NCBI GenBank assembly: GCA_949915905.1
Contig: CATLEQ010000004.1
Location: 1-41,449 of the forward strand
Length of the DNA: 41,449 bases
Reading direction: 5' to 3'
Source of the DNA: an uncultured Lachnospiraceae bacterium
Lineage (GTDB): Bacteria > Bacillota > Clostridia > Lachnospirales > Lachnospiraceae
Part shown: positions 30,883 through 38,839 of the stretch, piece after piece
How the letters are laid out: every line of letters starts with the position of its first letter
Position numbering within the stretch: the first letter of the stretch is position 1
Position numbers and translations under genes: made by a program
Notes under the pieces: model-generated
The model's input: the letters and a program-made list of their open reading frames with translations, nothing else
What the model was told of the DNA's origin: nothing
Database searches by the model: none

Positions 30883-31446
30883 ATGACATTAGGATTACAA
30901 AGCTTATATTACGCAAAATGCACAGAAATTGACGGGGTAGAAACTTATGAAACACCAAAGGAGTTGGCAGAAGCGATAACGGCAGACTTGAGCGTGAATA
31001 CGGCAGAAGGGGATCTGTATGCGAATGACGTGTTGAGCGAGAGTGTAAAAGAATTCGTGAAAGCGGCACTTAAGCTTGGAGTGAAAGACGTTACACCGGA
31101 AGTATTGGCGGACTTGCTAGGGCAGGAGGTGGACAAGAACGAGGTAGTGTGGGCAGGGAAAAATGATGAGCCGCCGATTGTGGCAGTTGGATTCAGGGCG
31201 CGGAAAACAAAAGGACGATTTCGCTATGTCTGGTTGCTAAAAGGAAAGTTTAAACTTCCGTCTGAAAAGTATGAGACAAAGGGAGAAAGTATAAAATTTA
31301 ATACGCCGGAAATCGAGGGAGAGTTTATGGCAAGAAAGAAAGACGGACTTTGGAAAGCGGACTTTACGGGAACGGAAAGCAGCGCGGCGGCGAAAACATG
31401 GTTTACGGCGGTGCCAGAAAAAGCGGAAGACATGCAAGAGGTATAA
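30883..31446 (+). CDS. Major tail protein (phi13-type)
   Basis: 187 residues from ATG 30883 with AAAGGAG 6 bases upstream. M-T-L-G-L-Q-S-L-Y-Y-A-K at the start, N-T-A-E-G-D-L-Y-A-N-D at 45-55, V-A-V-G-F-R-A-R-K-T-K-G-R-F-R-Y-V-W-L-L-K-G-K-F and K-F-N-T-P-E-I-E-G-E-F are characteristic of phi13-type major tail proteins, which stack as hexamers to form the flexible tail tube of siphoviruses. It precedes the tail assembly chaperones as usual. Confidence 0.88.
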   Translation: MTLGLQSLYYAKCTEIDGVETYETPKELAEAITADLSVNTAEGDLYANDVLSESVKEFVKAALKLGVKDVTPEVLADLLGQEVDKNEVVWAGKNDEPPIVAVGFRARKTKGRFRYVWLLKGKFKLPSEKYETKGESIKFNTPEIEGEFMARKKDGLWKADFTGTESSAAAKTWFTAVPEKAEDMQEV

Positions 31447-31460
31447 ATTGAATATCAAGG

Positions 31461-31505
31461 AAAGGAGAAAGGACGCGGCGAAAGGTTGCGTCCTTAATTT
31501 GTGAA
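31461..31505 (+). promoter_or_regulatory. Structure-bridged ribosome site of the tail chaperone gene
   Basis: AAAGGAG at 31461-31467 lies 38 bases before ATG 31506, too far for normal use. Between them AAGGACGC (31469-31476) pairs exactly with GCGTCCTT (31488-31495). Folding this hairpin would bring the ribosome site to an effective distance of about 11 bases. No other ribosome site is near the ATG. Confidence 0.5.
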
Positions 31506-31895
31506 ATGAGTGCGATTAAAAATGGGGGATTTCCAGTAGAAATAGACGGAAAAACCTATAATTTATTATTTTCTCTCAATGTGCTGGATGAAATGCAGGA
31601 TAGATTCGGAGGCTATGATAAGTTGGATGCAGCTTTTGACAAGGAAAATAAAGATATGATTAAAGATTTGCGGTGGTTGCTTACGCTTGTTATCAATGAG
31701 GGGTTAGACGAGGGGGAGCAAGAATTGACAGAGAAACAAGTAGGAAAGCTTATTCATTTAGGAAATTTATTCAAAATTAAAGATGCTCTTTTTGAAGCGT
31801 TCGCATTTTCGGCGAATGGAGGAGAAAATCAGGAGAATGACCAGGAAGAACAGACGAATAATAGCGAGGGAAACATGGAGGCCGTGCGGGAGTGA
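31506..31895 (+). CDS. Tail assembly chaperone (G-like), short product
   Basis: 129 residues. E-I-D-G-K-T-Y-N-L-L-F-S-L-N-V-L-D-E-M-Q-D-R-F-G-G-Y at the N-terminus is typical of tail assembly chaperone proteins of siphoviruses. The C-terminus is acidic and Asn/Gln-rich. It is followed by a frame at -1 that overlaps its end, and a GGGAAAC slippery heptamer lies near its 3-prime end, so it should also be made as a longer GT-like fusion. The chaperones coat the tape measure before tail tube assembly and are absent from the mature particle. Initiation appears to depend on a structured leader. Confidence 0.85.
   Translation: MSAIKNGGFPVEIDGKTYNLLFSLNVLDEMQDRFGGYDKLDAAFDKENKDMIKDLRWLLTLVINEGLDEGEQELTEKQVGKLIHLGNLFKIKDALFEAFAFSANGGENQENDQEEQTNNSEGNMEAVRE
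31868..31874 (+). promoter_or_regulatory. Programmed -1 ribosomal frameshift site
   Basis: GGGAAAC in the phase G-GGA-AAC, matching X-XXY-YYZ, 19 bases before the TGA of the short chaperone. After a -1 slip the frame is open from 31874 through 32086 with no stop, giving a fusion of about 193 residues. The arrangement matches the lambda G/GT case. Confidence 0.8.
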
Positions 31896-32086
31896 TAGAT
31901 ACCGCACGGCTACTTTATATAGCCGTAACCATGTTACATTTTACGGAAAAAGAGGCGTGGAGGAAGACACCATACCAGATAATTAAGTTGTTTAGTTATC
32001 ACAAAGAATATAATTTTCGTGCTTTTGAGAAAGAAACACGAGGAGAAGTAATGGATGATATTGATATAGCGTTAGGGGGATTGTGA
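31892..32086 (+). CDS. Tail assembly chaperone C-terminal extension (T-like)
   Basis: 64 residues if started at GTG 31892 over the previous stop, but better read as the -1 frame extension of the chaperone gene. The helical segment F-T-E-K-E-A-W-R-K-T-P-Y-Q-I-I-K-L-F and F-R-A-F-E-K-E-T fit the T part of G/GT chaperones, which contacts the tube protein. It has no good ribosome site of its own (GTGCGGGA upstream), which favours the frameshift product. The tape measure gene follows after 3 bases. Confidence 0.75.
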   Translation: MIDTARLLYIAVTMLHFTEKEAWRKTPYQIIKLFSYHKEYNFRAFEKETRGEVMDDIDIALGGL

Positions 32087-32089
32087 ACC

Positions 32090-35000
32090 ATGGCAACGGA
32101 TAAAACGGCCAATATGGATACTAGGGTGTCGGTCAGCGGTGAAAAAGCTTATAAAGAAGCTTGTAGAGATATTAATAAAAACCTTGCGCTTATTAATTCC
32201 GAGATGAAACTTGTGACGGCAGAATACAAGAACAATGAGAATAGTACGGAGGCGTTGAGGGCGAAGCAGGAACTTTTACATAAAACGTACGACGAACAAG
32301 CAAAGAAGGTAGAAGCGGCAAAAAAAGAGTTAGAAAAATACGAGGGTGCAGAAAAAAAGAATGTTGATGCAATTCAAAAGGCACAGAAGGAACTTAACTA
32401 TCAAAAAGCCGCACTTGCAAATACGAATAATGCAATTAAGGAAAATGAAAAAGCGTTGACAATGGCCGAAAAAGCGACAAGCGCAGGAGCAAAAGCACAA
32501 GAACGATACAAGGAAACTTGTAAAAATATAGACCAGAATTTGAATGTGCTAAATGCTGGATTACAAGAAATTAATGCGAAATATACAGAAAATGCAAATA
32601 ATGCAAAAGCGGTAACAGAAAGACAAGAAATTCTCAAAAAGACTTATGACGAGCAGGCCAGAAAGGTCGAGGAAACAAGAAAAGCGTATGAAAGTATAAA
32701 GAAGGAGTATGGAGAAAATAGCCAAGAAGCAAAAGAATTAGAAGCACAACTACATAGAGAGAAGGCGGCTTTATATGAAGTGGACAACCAGATAAAAGAA
32801 ACGGAAAAGAGTCACGGTGATTTTGGGAGTACGCTGTCCGGGGCGGTGACAGCAGCTTGTAAAATGGCGGTAACAGCGTTGGCGGCAATTGGAACGGCGG
32901 CATTGACGGCTGGAAAGAAACTGTATGATATGGCGACAGATACAGCGGCAGCAGGGGACAAGGTTGATAAGGCAAGTCAAAAAGTAGGGCTTTCTGCTGA
33001 AGCGTATCAAAAATGGGACTATGCAATGAACTTGGCAGGAACATCTATGGATACTTGCAAAAATGGTCTTAAAAAACTGACAGACACGATAGATGACGCG
33101 AACACTGGTAATAAAACCGCAATAGAAAGATTTAAAAGACTGGGAATATCAGTAGATGACCTTAAAGGCAAGAGTAGAGAAGATATATTTGGAATGACGA
33201 TAACAGCATTGCAAAACGTGTCAGATGAAACGGAACGAGCGGCATTGGCCAACGATATATTTGGCAAAAGTGGTTCGGAGCTTGCACCATTACTTAATCA
33301 AGGGGCGGAGGCGACGACAAAAGCATTACAAGAAGCGGAAAAATACGGAATGGTTATGAGTAACGAAGCGGTAGCGGCAAGTGCCGCTTTTTGTGATGCA
33401 CAATCAAAACTGCAGGGGACATTTTCGGGAGTAAAGAACAGAATAACAAGTGATATGTTGCCGTCTCTTACTTTGGTAATGAACGGACTAAGCGACCTCG
33501 TAATTGGGGAAGAGACGGCGGGAGAAGAAATAAAACAAGGTATTACGGGGATTATAGGTAGTATTTCCAATATGATACCGCAAGTCTTGGGAATTGTAAC
33601 TAACATTGCGGATGCAGTATTAGAAGGTGCACCGATGATAATGCAAGCATTGGCACAAGGAATTATAGATGCACTTCCCAGATTGTTACCAACAGTGACG
33701 AAAGTGGTTATGAGTATTGCAACAATGATTATACAGTTATTACCGCAAGTGTTACAAGCTGGCACACAAGTATTGATAAGCCTTGCGAGCGGAATAGGAA
33801 GTGCACTTCCTACATTGCTACCGGCTGTCGTGGACGTTGTGGCCAATATAGCGATGATGTTAGTAAGCAACGTCCCGATGTTACTCGATGCCGCCTTGCA
33901 GCTTGTCACCGGGCTGGCGGACGGTGTTATCGCGGCCTTGCCCGTTTTAATCGAGGCGTTGCCGGAAGTCATCACGACGATGATTGACGCAATCGTGGAG
34001 GGCTTGCCGCTCGTCATCGCAAGCGCGGGCGACATCATGGTGGCGTTGGTGGACGGCGTTATCGCGGCCTTGCCGTTACTGATTGCGGCGATGCCGCAAA
34101 TCATTCTGGCCGTCGCGGACGGAATCGTGAAGGGATTGCCGAAAGTACTGGGGGCAGCAGGCAGGCTGGTCGAGACAATTATAAACAAGATAGAGGAACT
34201 CCCGACGCTGATATGGGACGCGATAACGGACGGCATCAACAAGGTGGCCGAGTGGGGCGTGCGCATGAAGGAAAAGGGAGGCACGGTCACCACGGAACTC
34301 GTGGAAAAAATCATCGGCATCATAAAGGAACTACCGCAAAAGATTTGGAACGCAATCACGGGTGCGGTGACGAAAATCGCCACATGGGGCGTGAACATGT
34401 CCGCAAAGGCCGGAGAGGTGATGGGGAACATGGTCACCGGGGCGGTCGCAATCGTGAAGGAATTGCCGCAAAAGATTTGGAACGGCATCACGGGTGCGGT
34501 GGGCAGGGTCGCCGAATGGGGGGCGAGCATGTCCGCGAAAGCCGGAGAGGTGATGGGAAACATGGCGGCGGGAGTCGCGAACGTCGTGCGTGGCATACCG
34601 CAAAGGATTTGGGATGGAATCATCGGTGCGGTGTCGAAGGTGGCGGCATGGGGCACGAACATGAAGAACACCGCCGTGGGCGGCATGTGGGACGTGATAA
34701 ACGGAATCACGGGTGTCTTTTGGAACATTGGCGGCACGTTTGCCGGGTTTGGCAGGAACATCGTCGAGGGCATCTGGAACGGCATCAGCAACGGCACGCA
34801 GTGGATTAAGGACAAGATAAGCGGCTGGGTCGGGAACGTCACGAGTTTCCTGAAAAAACTTTTTGGCATCAACAGTCCGTCCAAGCTGATGCGCGACGAG
34901 GTCGGCGTGTTCCTGGCAAAAGGAATCGGCGTGGGCTTCGAGGACGAGATGGACGCGGTGAACAAGCAGATTGAGGCGGCCATACCGAGGGAGTTCGACG

Positions 35001-35191
35001 TGGGCGCGAAGGTCAGCGTAGGCAGGGGCGTTACATATGACCCGGGCGATGACGGAAATCCGGACAAGCCGAGGCCGAGAGGGGCAACGCCGATTACCGT
35101 GATACAGAACATTTACGCGAATACCACGGACTACGTGAAGCAGCAGAAGGAGGCCGCGAGGCAGTTGAGAATGGTGGCAAGGACGGTGTAA
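32090..35191 (+). CDS. Tail tape measure protein
   Basis: 1033 residues. Two related coiled-coil blocks (about 15-120 and 140-240, sharing N-S/A-E-M/L...K-T-Y-D-E-Q-A-K/R-K-V-E) are followed by a domain with A-Y-Q-K-W-D-Y-A-M-N-L-A-G, a very hydrophobic centre (about 480-720), then four 44-residue repeats and a C-terminus with N-S-P-S-K-L-M-R-D-E-V-G. Tape measure length sets tail length; at about 0.15 nm per residue it predicts a tail near 150 nm. Its first 5-prime 1.78 kb is AT-rich while the rest, from about 33,870, is GC-rich, so the gene is a recombinant. No lysozyme or peptidase domain is seen. Confidence 0.93.
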   Translation: MATDKTANMDTRVSVSGEKAYKEACRDINKNLALINSEMKLVTAEYKNNENSTEALRAKQELLHKTYDEQAKKVEAAKKELEKYEGAEKKNVDAIQKAQKELNYQKAALANTNNAIKENEKALTMAEKATSAGAKAQERYKETCKNIDQNLNVLNAGLQEINAKYTENANNAKAVTERQEILKKTYDEQARKVEETRKAYESIKKEYGENSQEAKELEAQLHREKAALYEVDNQIKETEKSHGDFGSTLSGAVTAACKMAVTALAAIGTAALTAGKKLYDMATDTAAAGDKVDKASQKVGLSAEAYQKWDYAMNLAGTSMDTCKNGLKKLTDTIDDANTGNKTAIERFKRLGISVDDLKGKSREDIFGMTITALQNVSDETERAALANDIFGKSGSELAPLLNQGAEATTKALQEAEKYGMVMSNEAVAASAAFCDAQSKLQGTFSGVKNRITSDMLPSLTLVMNGLSDLVIGEETAGEEIKQGITGIIGSISNMIPQVLGIVTNIADAVLEGAPMIMQALAQGIIDALPRLLPTVTKVVMSIATMIIQLLPQVLQAGTQVLISLASGIGSALPTLLPAVVDVVANIAMMLVSNVPMLLDAALQLVTGLADGVIAALPVLIEALPEVITTMIDAIVEGLPLVIASAGDIMVALVDGVIAALPLLIAAMPQIILAVADGIVKGLPKVLGAAGRLVETIINKIEELPTLIWDAITDGINKVAEWGVRMKEKGGTVTTELVEKIIGIIKELPQKIWNAITGAVTKIATWGVNMSAKAGEVMGNMVTGAVAIVKELPQKIWNGITGAVGRVAEWGASMSAKAGEVMGNMAAGVANVVRGIPQRIWDGIIGAVSKVAAWGTNMKNTAVGGMWDVINGITGVFWNIGGTFAGFGRNIVEGIWNGISNGTQWIKDKISGWVGNVTSFLKKLFGINSPSKLMRDEVGVFLAKGIGVGFEDEMDAVNKQIEAAIPREFDVGAKVSVGRGVTYDPGDDGNPDKPRPRGATPITVIQNIYANTTDYVKQQKEAARQLRMVARTV
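34195..34722 (+). repeat. Four 132-bp tandem repeats in the tape measure gene
   Basis: Units begin at 34195, 34327, 34459 and 34591, each exactly 132 bases (44 residues) apart, with core E-L-P-Q-K-I-W-N-x-I-T-G-A-V-x-x-x-A-x-W-G. Units 2 and 3 are the most alike; units 1 and 4 are diverged. Copy-number change here would alter tail length in steps of 44 residues. Confidence 0.85.
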
Positions 35192-35194
35192 GGC

Positions 35195-36076
35195 ATGGAA
35201 GAGGAAAAGCTGACTTATAAAAATTCAAGGGGCGAAAGCCTGGAGCTGGGAATAAACAGCGTGTACCATTGCAACGTGAGCAAGGACGTGGACGGCGTAG
35301 CGGGAGTGACGAACGTGATTTATGGCACGAACAGCATGGGACAGCACGGCGACACGTACGTGGGGCAGCGCATCGAGGCGCGGGACGTGGAAATCCTGGG
35401 ACACATCAACACGAGGGACAAGGCGCAGGCGTTGAGCCTGCGCCGCCGGATGCTGAAAATACTGAACCCGGAGTTAGACGGCACGCTGACGTACGAGTAC
35501 GGTGGGTTCAAGCGGGTGATAGATTGCCGGGTGTTCGGGGAACCAAAGATAGCGAGGAAAAGCGTCTTGTACGAGTTCTATTTCCAGTTGGAGTGCTTGA
35601 ACCCGTTCTGGCGGGAAGAGGACGAGGCCAGGGAGGACGTGGCGAGCTGGGTGGAGGCGTGGAGCTTTCCCTGCGCAATCGAGGAAGACGGCGGCATGGC
35701 ATATGGGTATAGGGCGGAGAGCGTGATAGTGGACTGTTACAACGAGGGCGACGTGTCAACGGGGATGCGCATAAGGTTCAAGGCACTGGGGACGGTGAGC
35801 ACCCCAATCCTTTTAAACGTGGACACGGGGGAGTTTATGCAGATTAATGTCGTGATGCAGACGGGCGACGTGATAGAGGTAAACACCAGGTACGGAGGCA
35901 AGGGCGCAAAGCTGGTACGGGACGGGGTGGAAACCGACTATTTCCGCCACATCGACGTGGACAGCACGTTCATGCAGCTGGCCATAGGGGACAACAACTT
36001 CCGTTATGACGCGGCGGGCGGCGTGGACGCGCTCGAAGTGTCCATTTTCTATAACAAGGAATTTCTGGGGGTGTGA
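35195..36076 (+). CDS. Distal tail protein (Dit)
   Basis: 293 residues. Y-K-N-S-R-G-E-S-L-E-L-G at the N-terminus, G-Q-H-G-D-T-Y-V-G-Q-R-I-E-A-R-D-V-E-I-L-G-H-I and R-R-R-M-L-K-I-L-N-P are the usual Dit (SPP1 gp19.1-like) N-terminal domain patterns, and E-C-L-N-P-F-W leads to a beta-sandwich C-terminal domain. Dit forms the hub of the baseplate joining tail tube and receptor-binding parts. It starts 3 bases after the tape measure stop and ends 2 bases before the Tal gene. Confidence 0.88.
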   Translation: MEEEKLTYKNSRGESLELGINSVYHCNVSKDVDGVAGVTNVIYGTNSMGQHGDTYVGQRIEARDVEILGHINTRDKAQALSLRRRMLKILNPELDGTLTYEYGGFKRVIDCRVFGEPKIARKSVLYEFYFQLECLNPFWREEDEAREDVASWVEAWSFPCAIEEDGGMAYGYRAESVIVDCYNEGDVSTGMRIRFKALGTVSTPILLNVDTGEFMQINVVMQTGDVIEVNTRYGGKGAKLVRDGVETDYFRHIDVDSTFMQLAIGDNNFRYDAAGGVDALEVSIFYNKEFLGV

Positions 36077-36078
36077 CG

Positions 36079-37236
36079 ATGGAACTCAAGGTTTTTGACA
36101 AGGAACTCGTGCCGCTTGGCATCGTGGACGAGATGGCGAGCTTGTTGTGGACGACGAAATATTTTGACGTTGGCACGTTTAGCCTGCTCGCCCCGGTCAC
36201 GGAGAACAACAAGGGGCTGCTGGTGGAGGGCAACCTCGTCGTGAAGCACCAGGGGGAGAGGAAGGACGCGCGGACGAATGACGGCGGGACGTGGAGGCGG
36301 GCGGCGCAGATTACGTACGTGCACGTCACGAAGGACGAGAACGGGCTAGAGCAGATGGAGGCGCAAGGCCACATGCTGGGGAAGTGGCTCGACAAGCGTC
36401 TCGTTTGCCCGCAAGTCGTGGTGACGGCCACGAACCAGGACATTATAAATGCGCTGGTGGAAAGGAACTGCGGGGACGAGGCGGACGAACGGCGGCGTTT
36501 CCCGAAGTTTGCCATGTTGCCGCAGGAGGACGTGGCGGGCGGCCTGGTGGAGTACGCGAGCGAGGCATACGCCGGGCTTGGCCTTGAGGTAAGGGCGCGG
36601 GCGCAGGCGGGAAAGCTGGGCTACGACATCCTCGTAAACGAGCGGGAGCAAAAGTACGGGTTCTACTTGTACAAGGGCAAAGACCTCACGGCGACGAACG
36701 GCGTGGGAAACACGCCGTGCGTATTTTCCCGCGACTTCGACAACGTGAACGAGCAGGAATACACGGCCAGCATCGAAAACTGTGGTAACTTCGTCTACGT
36801 GCAGGGCGCGGCGGATGAAAACGGGAGCCAGCCGACGGTGGGAGTGGATGGCGCGGAGGCGGCAGGACTGGAACTGGACGAGGTCTTTTGCGATGCCACG
36901 GACATTGCGAGGAAGTATCGGAGCGGAGACGCGGAGGTGGCGATACCGCTTGACACGTACATGGCCATGCTCACGACAAGGGGTATCGCGGAGCTGGAAA
37001 GATATGGGAAGGTCATAAACTTCGAAAGCGTCATAAACACGGCCTCGAACTTGAAGTTCAAGGAGGACTTCGACCTTGGCGACCGCGTGACGTGCAAGGA
37101 CAAGCGGTGGGGGATACAGATAGACGCGAGGATTACGGAAATAACGGAGTCGTACCAGAAGGGCAGGGAAACCGTCGAGGCGACGTTCGGCGACAGCCTG
37201 CCGACGCTGGCAGACCAGATAAGGAAAGTGAGGTAG
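36079..37236 (+). CDS. Tail-associated hub protein (Tal / Gp37-like)
   Basis: 385 residues from ATG 36079 (GGGGGTG upstream; a GTG at 36073 is possible). F-D-V-G-T-F-S-L-L-A-P near 30, G-K-W-L-D-K-R-L near 105 and the C-terminal D-F-D-L-G-D-R-V-T-C-K-D-K-R-W-G-I followed by I-T-E-I-T-E-S-Y fit the siphovirus Gp37-like tail protein family, the tail-tip hub below Dit. No peptidase or lysozyme domain is apparent. Its stop is adjacent to the next start. Confidence 0.82.
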   Translation: MELKVFDKELVPLGIVDEMASLLWTTKYFDVGTFSLLAPVTENNKGLLVEGNLVVKHQGERKDARTNDGGTWRRAAQITYVHVTKDENGLEQMEAQGHMLGKWLDKRLVCPQVVVTATNQDIINALVERNCGDEADERRRFPKFAMLPQEDVAGGLVEYASEAYAGLGLEVRARAQAGKLGYDILVNEREQKYGFYLYKGKDLTATNGVGNTPCVFSRDFDNVNEQEYTASIENCGNFVYVQGAADENGSQPTVGVDGAEAAGLELDEVFCDATDIARKYRSGDAEVAIPLDTYMAMLTTRGIAELERYGKVINFESVINTASNLKFKEDFDLGDRVTCKDKRWGIQIDARITEITESYQKGRETVEATFGDSLPTLADQIRKVR

Positions 37237-38379
37237 ATGCAAATGGCGGATTGCTTGCCGTTTAACTCCGTGAAGGTGGACGGGGTGCTTGACAGAAAAT
37301 ACAAGGCCGAGGACTGGATGTGGTTTTTTGGCATGCTATTTTCAAGCGGCGTGATGCCGAACCCGAGCGACGGGCTGCAAGTGGTGGCACATAGCGGGAT
37401 GGAAGTGAGGGTGAACGCGGGATACGCCATCATAAACGGGGGCGGGTTTCGAAACCCGAGCGTAAAAGGCGTGACGTTGGAAATGGCCGACGGCGCGTTA
37501 AACCGCATAGACCGGGTGGTCATCCGCTGGGATTTGACATTGCGCGACACATACATCGCAGTGTTGAAAGGTGCGCCGTCCGCAAAACCGACGGCGACGG
37601 CGTTGACGCGCGGCACGGAAGTCTGGGAGCTTGCCATCGCGGACGTGTACGTGGGCAAGGGGGTCACGAGGATACGGACGCAGGACATCACAGACCAGAG
37701 GTTCAACAGTGCCCTCTGTGGCATCGCGGCCGCGTTTCCCAAAGGGATAGACGCGAGCGTGTTGACAAGGCAGTTTGATGATTTTTTCAAGACGTATAGG
37801 ACGGCGGTGCTGGACGAGTTTGGCGTGTACAAGCAGGACATGGAAACGTATCTCGCGCAGCTGGCAGGAGTCCATAACGATTACGTTACCAAGACGGAAA
37901 GCTTGTTTACGCAGTACGAGAACCAGTTCGGCGAGAGGTATGACGCGTTCGGGAACACGCTGGACGGTTGGGACGCGGAACTGTTGAAAGCATATAGCGC
38001 GTACATGGCCAACGCGGAACTATTCCAGACGGAGGCGCGGGAGAAGTTTGACACGTGGTTCGAAAACGTGAAGGGACAGCTGGGGGAAGACGCGGCTGGG
38101 AACCTGCAACTTGAAATCGACGGGATAAGGGACGAACTGCAAGGGCTGGCGCAGGAAACCAAGGCAGGGACGACGGAGACGAAAGAGGAATTGAAGGAAT
38201 TGGCAAAACGCGTGGAGCGGGTGGAGAGCGGCTGGGGCATCGACTTGAAACATGATGCCGTGCTGGGACTCTGTTACATGGGCGCGGCCTACATGAGCCA
38301 ACCTTGCGAAAGGGCGGCGGAAACGGCAGTATTGGGACTTGCCCGCATGGGTGGCTCCTATCTTGCAAATACATTTTAA
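37237..38379 (+). CDS. Baseplate/tail fibre-like structural protein
   Basis: 380 residues from ATG 37237, preceded by AAGGAAAGTGAGG. The first ~160 residues are beta-rich (G-M-E-V-R-V-N-A-G-Y-A-I-I-N-G-G-G-F then R-I-D-R-V-V-I-R-W-D), a pattern frequent in phage baseplate and upper-fibre proteins. Residues about 180-330 are helical with heptad-like E-K/L spacing (trimeric coiled coil likely), and the C-terminus is Gly/Ala/Met-rich. It likely links the hub to the variable receptor-binding protein encoded downstream. Confidence 0.75.
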   Translation: MQMADCLPFNSVKVDGVLDRKYKAEDWMWFFGMLFSSGVMPNPSDGLQVVAHSGMEVRVNAGYAIINGGGFRNPSVKGVTLEMADGALNRIDRVVIRWDLTLRDTYIAVLKGAPSAKPTATALTRGTEVWELAIADVYVGKGVTRIRTQDITDQRFNSALCGIAAAFPKGIDASVLTRQFDDFFKTYRTAVLDEFGVYKQDMETYLAQLAGVHNDYVTKTESLFTQYENQFGERYDAFGNTLDGWDAELLKAYSAYMANAELFQTEAREKFDTWFENVKGQLGEDAAGNLQLEIDGIRDELQGLAQETKAGTTETKEELKELAKRVERVESGWGIDLKHDAVLGLCYMGAAYMSQPCERAAETAVLGLARMGGSYLANTF

Positions 38380-38401
38380 AAATCAAGGAAGGTGGAAGGA
38401 C

Positions 38402-38839
38402 ATGAAAGGATTTCCAAAGACGTTAAAGACAAGGGAGGACTATTACAACTGTCTGGCCATGGTGGCGGCCGGGGAGCTGGCGGCCGGCGACCTGCTGGCG
38501 AAGATTGAGGGAGCGGAGGCACAACGTTACATGCACTGCGCGGTCGCGGACGTGGCGGTTGAAAGGAAGGCCGTGACGCTCGTGTACTGTGATGAGGCAG
38601 CGGTGGGGATGAAGTTCGTGGCAGGCGGCGTGTCCGGCACGGTGCAGGCCGTGACGCACGTACAAAGCGACGAGGCGAAGGAAAGGAAGGAGACGGGAAA
38701 CGACCGCACGGTGCTTACGCTGTCAAAGGCCGTGGCGGCAGACTGCACGGTGGTCGCGCTGGAAACGGCGGAAACCGTGTCCGGCATGACGAAGGACGAC
38801 ATCGCGTCATTGAAAGGGGTGTTGAAACAATATGAGTAG
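38402..38839 (+). CDS. Unknown tail-region protein preceding the DGR target
   Basis: 145 residues from ATG 38402 with GGTGGAAGGAC upstream. T-R-E-D-Y-Y-N-C-L-A at the start and a beta-rich rest, no known domain recognised. Its stop overlaps the start of the DGR target gene by 8 bases, so the two are probably made together; it may be an assembly partner or chaperone of the variable protein, but this is inference from position. Confidence 0.65.
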   Translation: MKGFPKTLKTREDYYNCLAMVAAGELAAGDLLAKIEGAEAQRYMHCAVADVAVERKAVTLVYCDEAAVGMKFVAGGVSGTVQAVTHVQSDEAKERKETGNDRTVLTLSKAVAADCTVVALETAETVSGMTKDDIASLKGVLKQYE

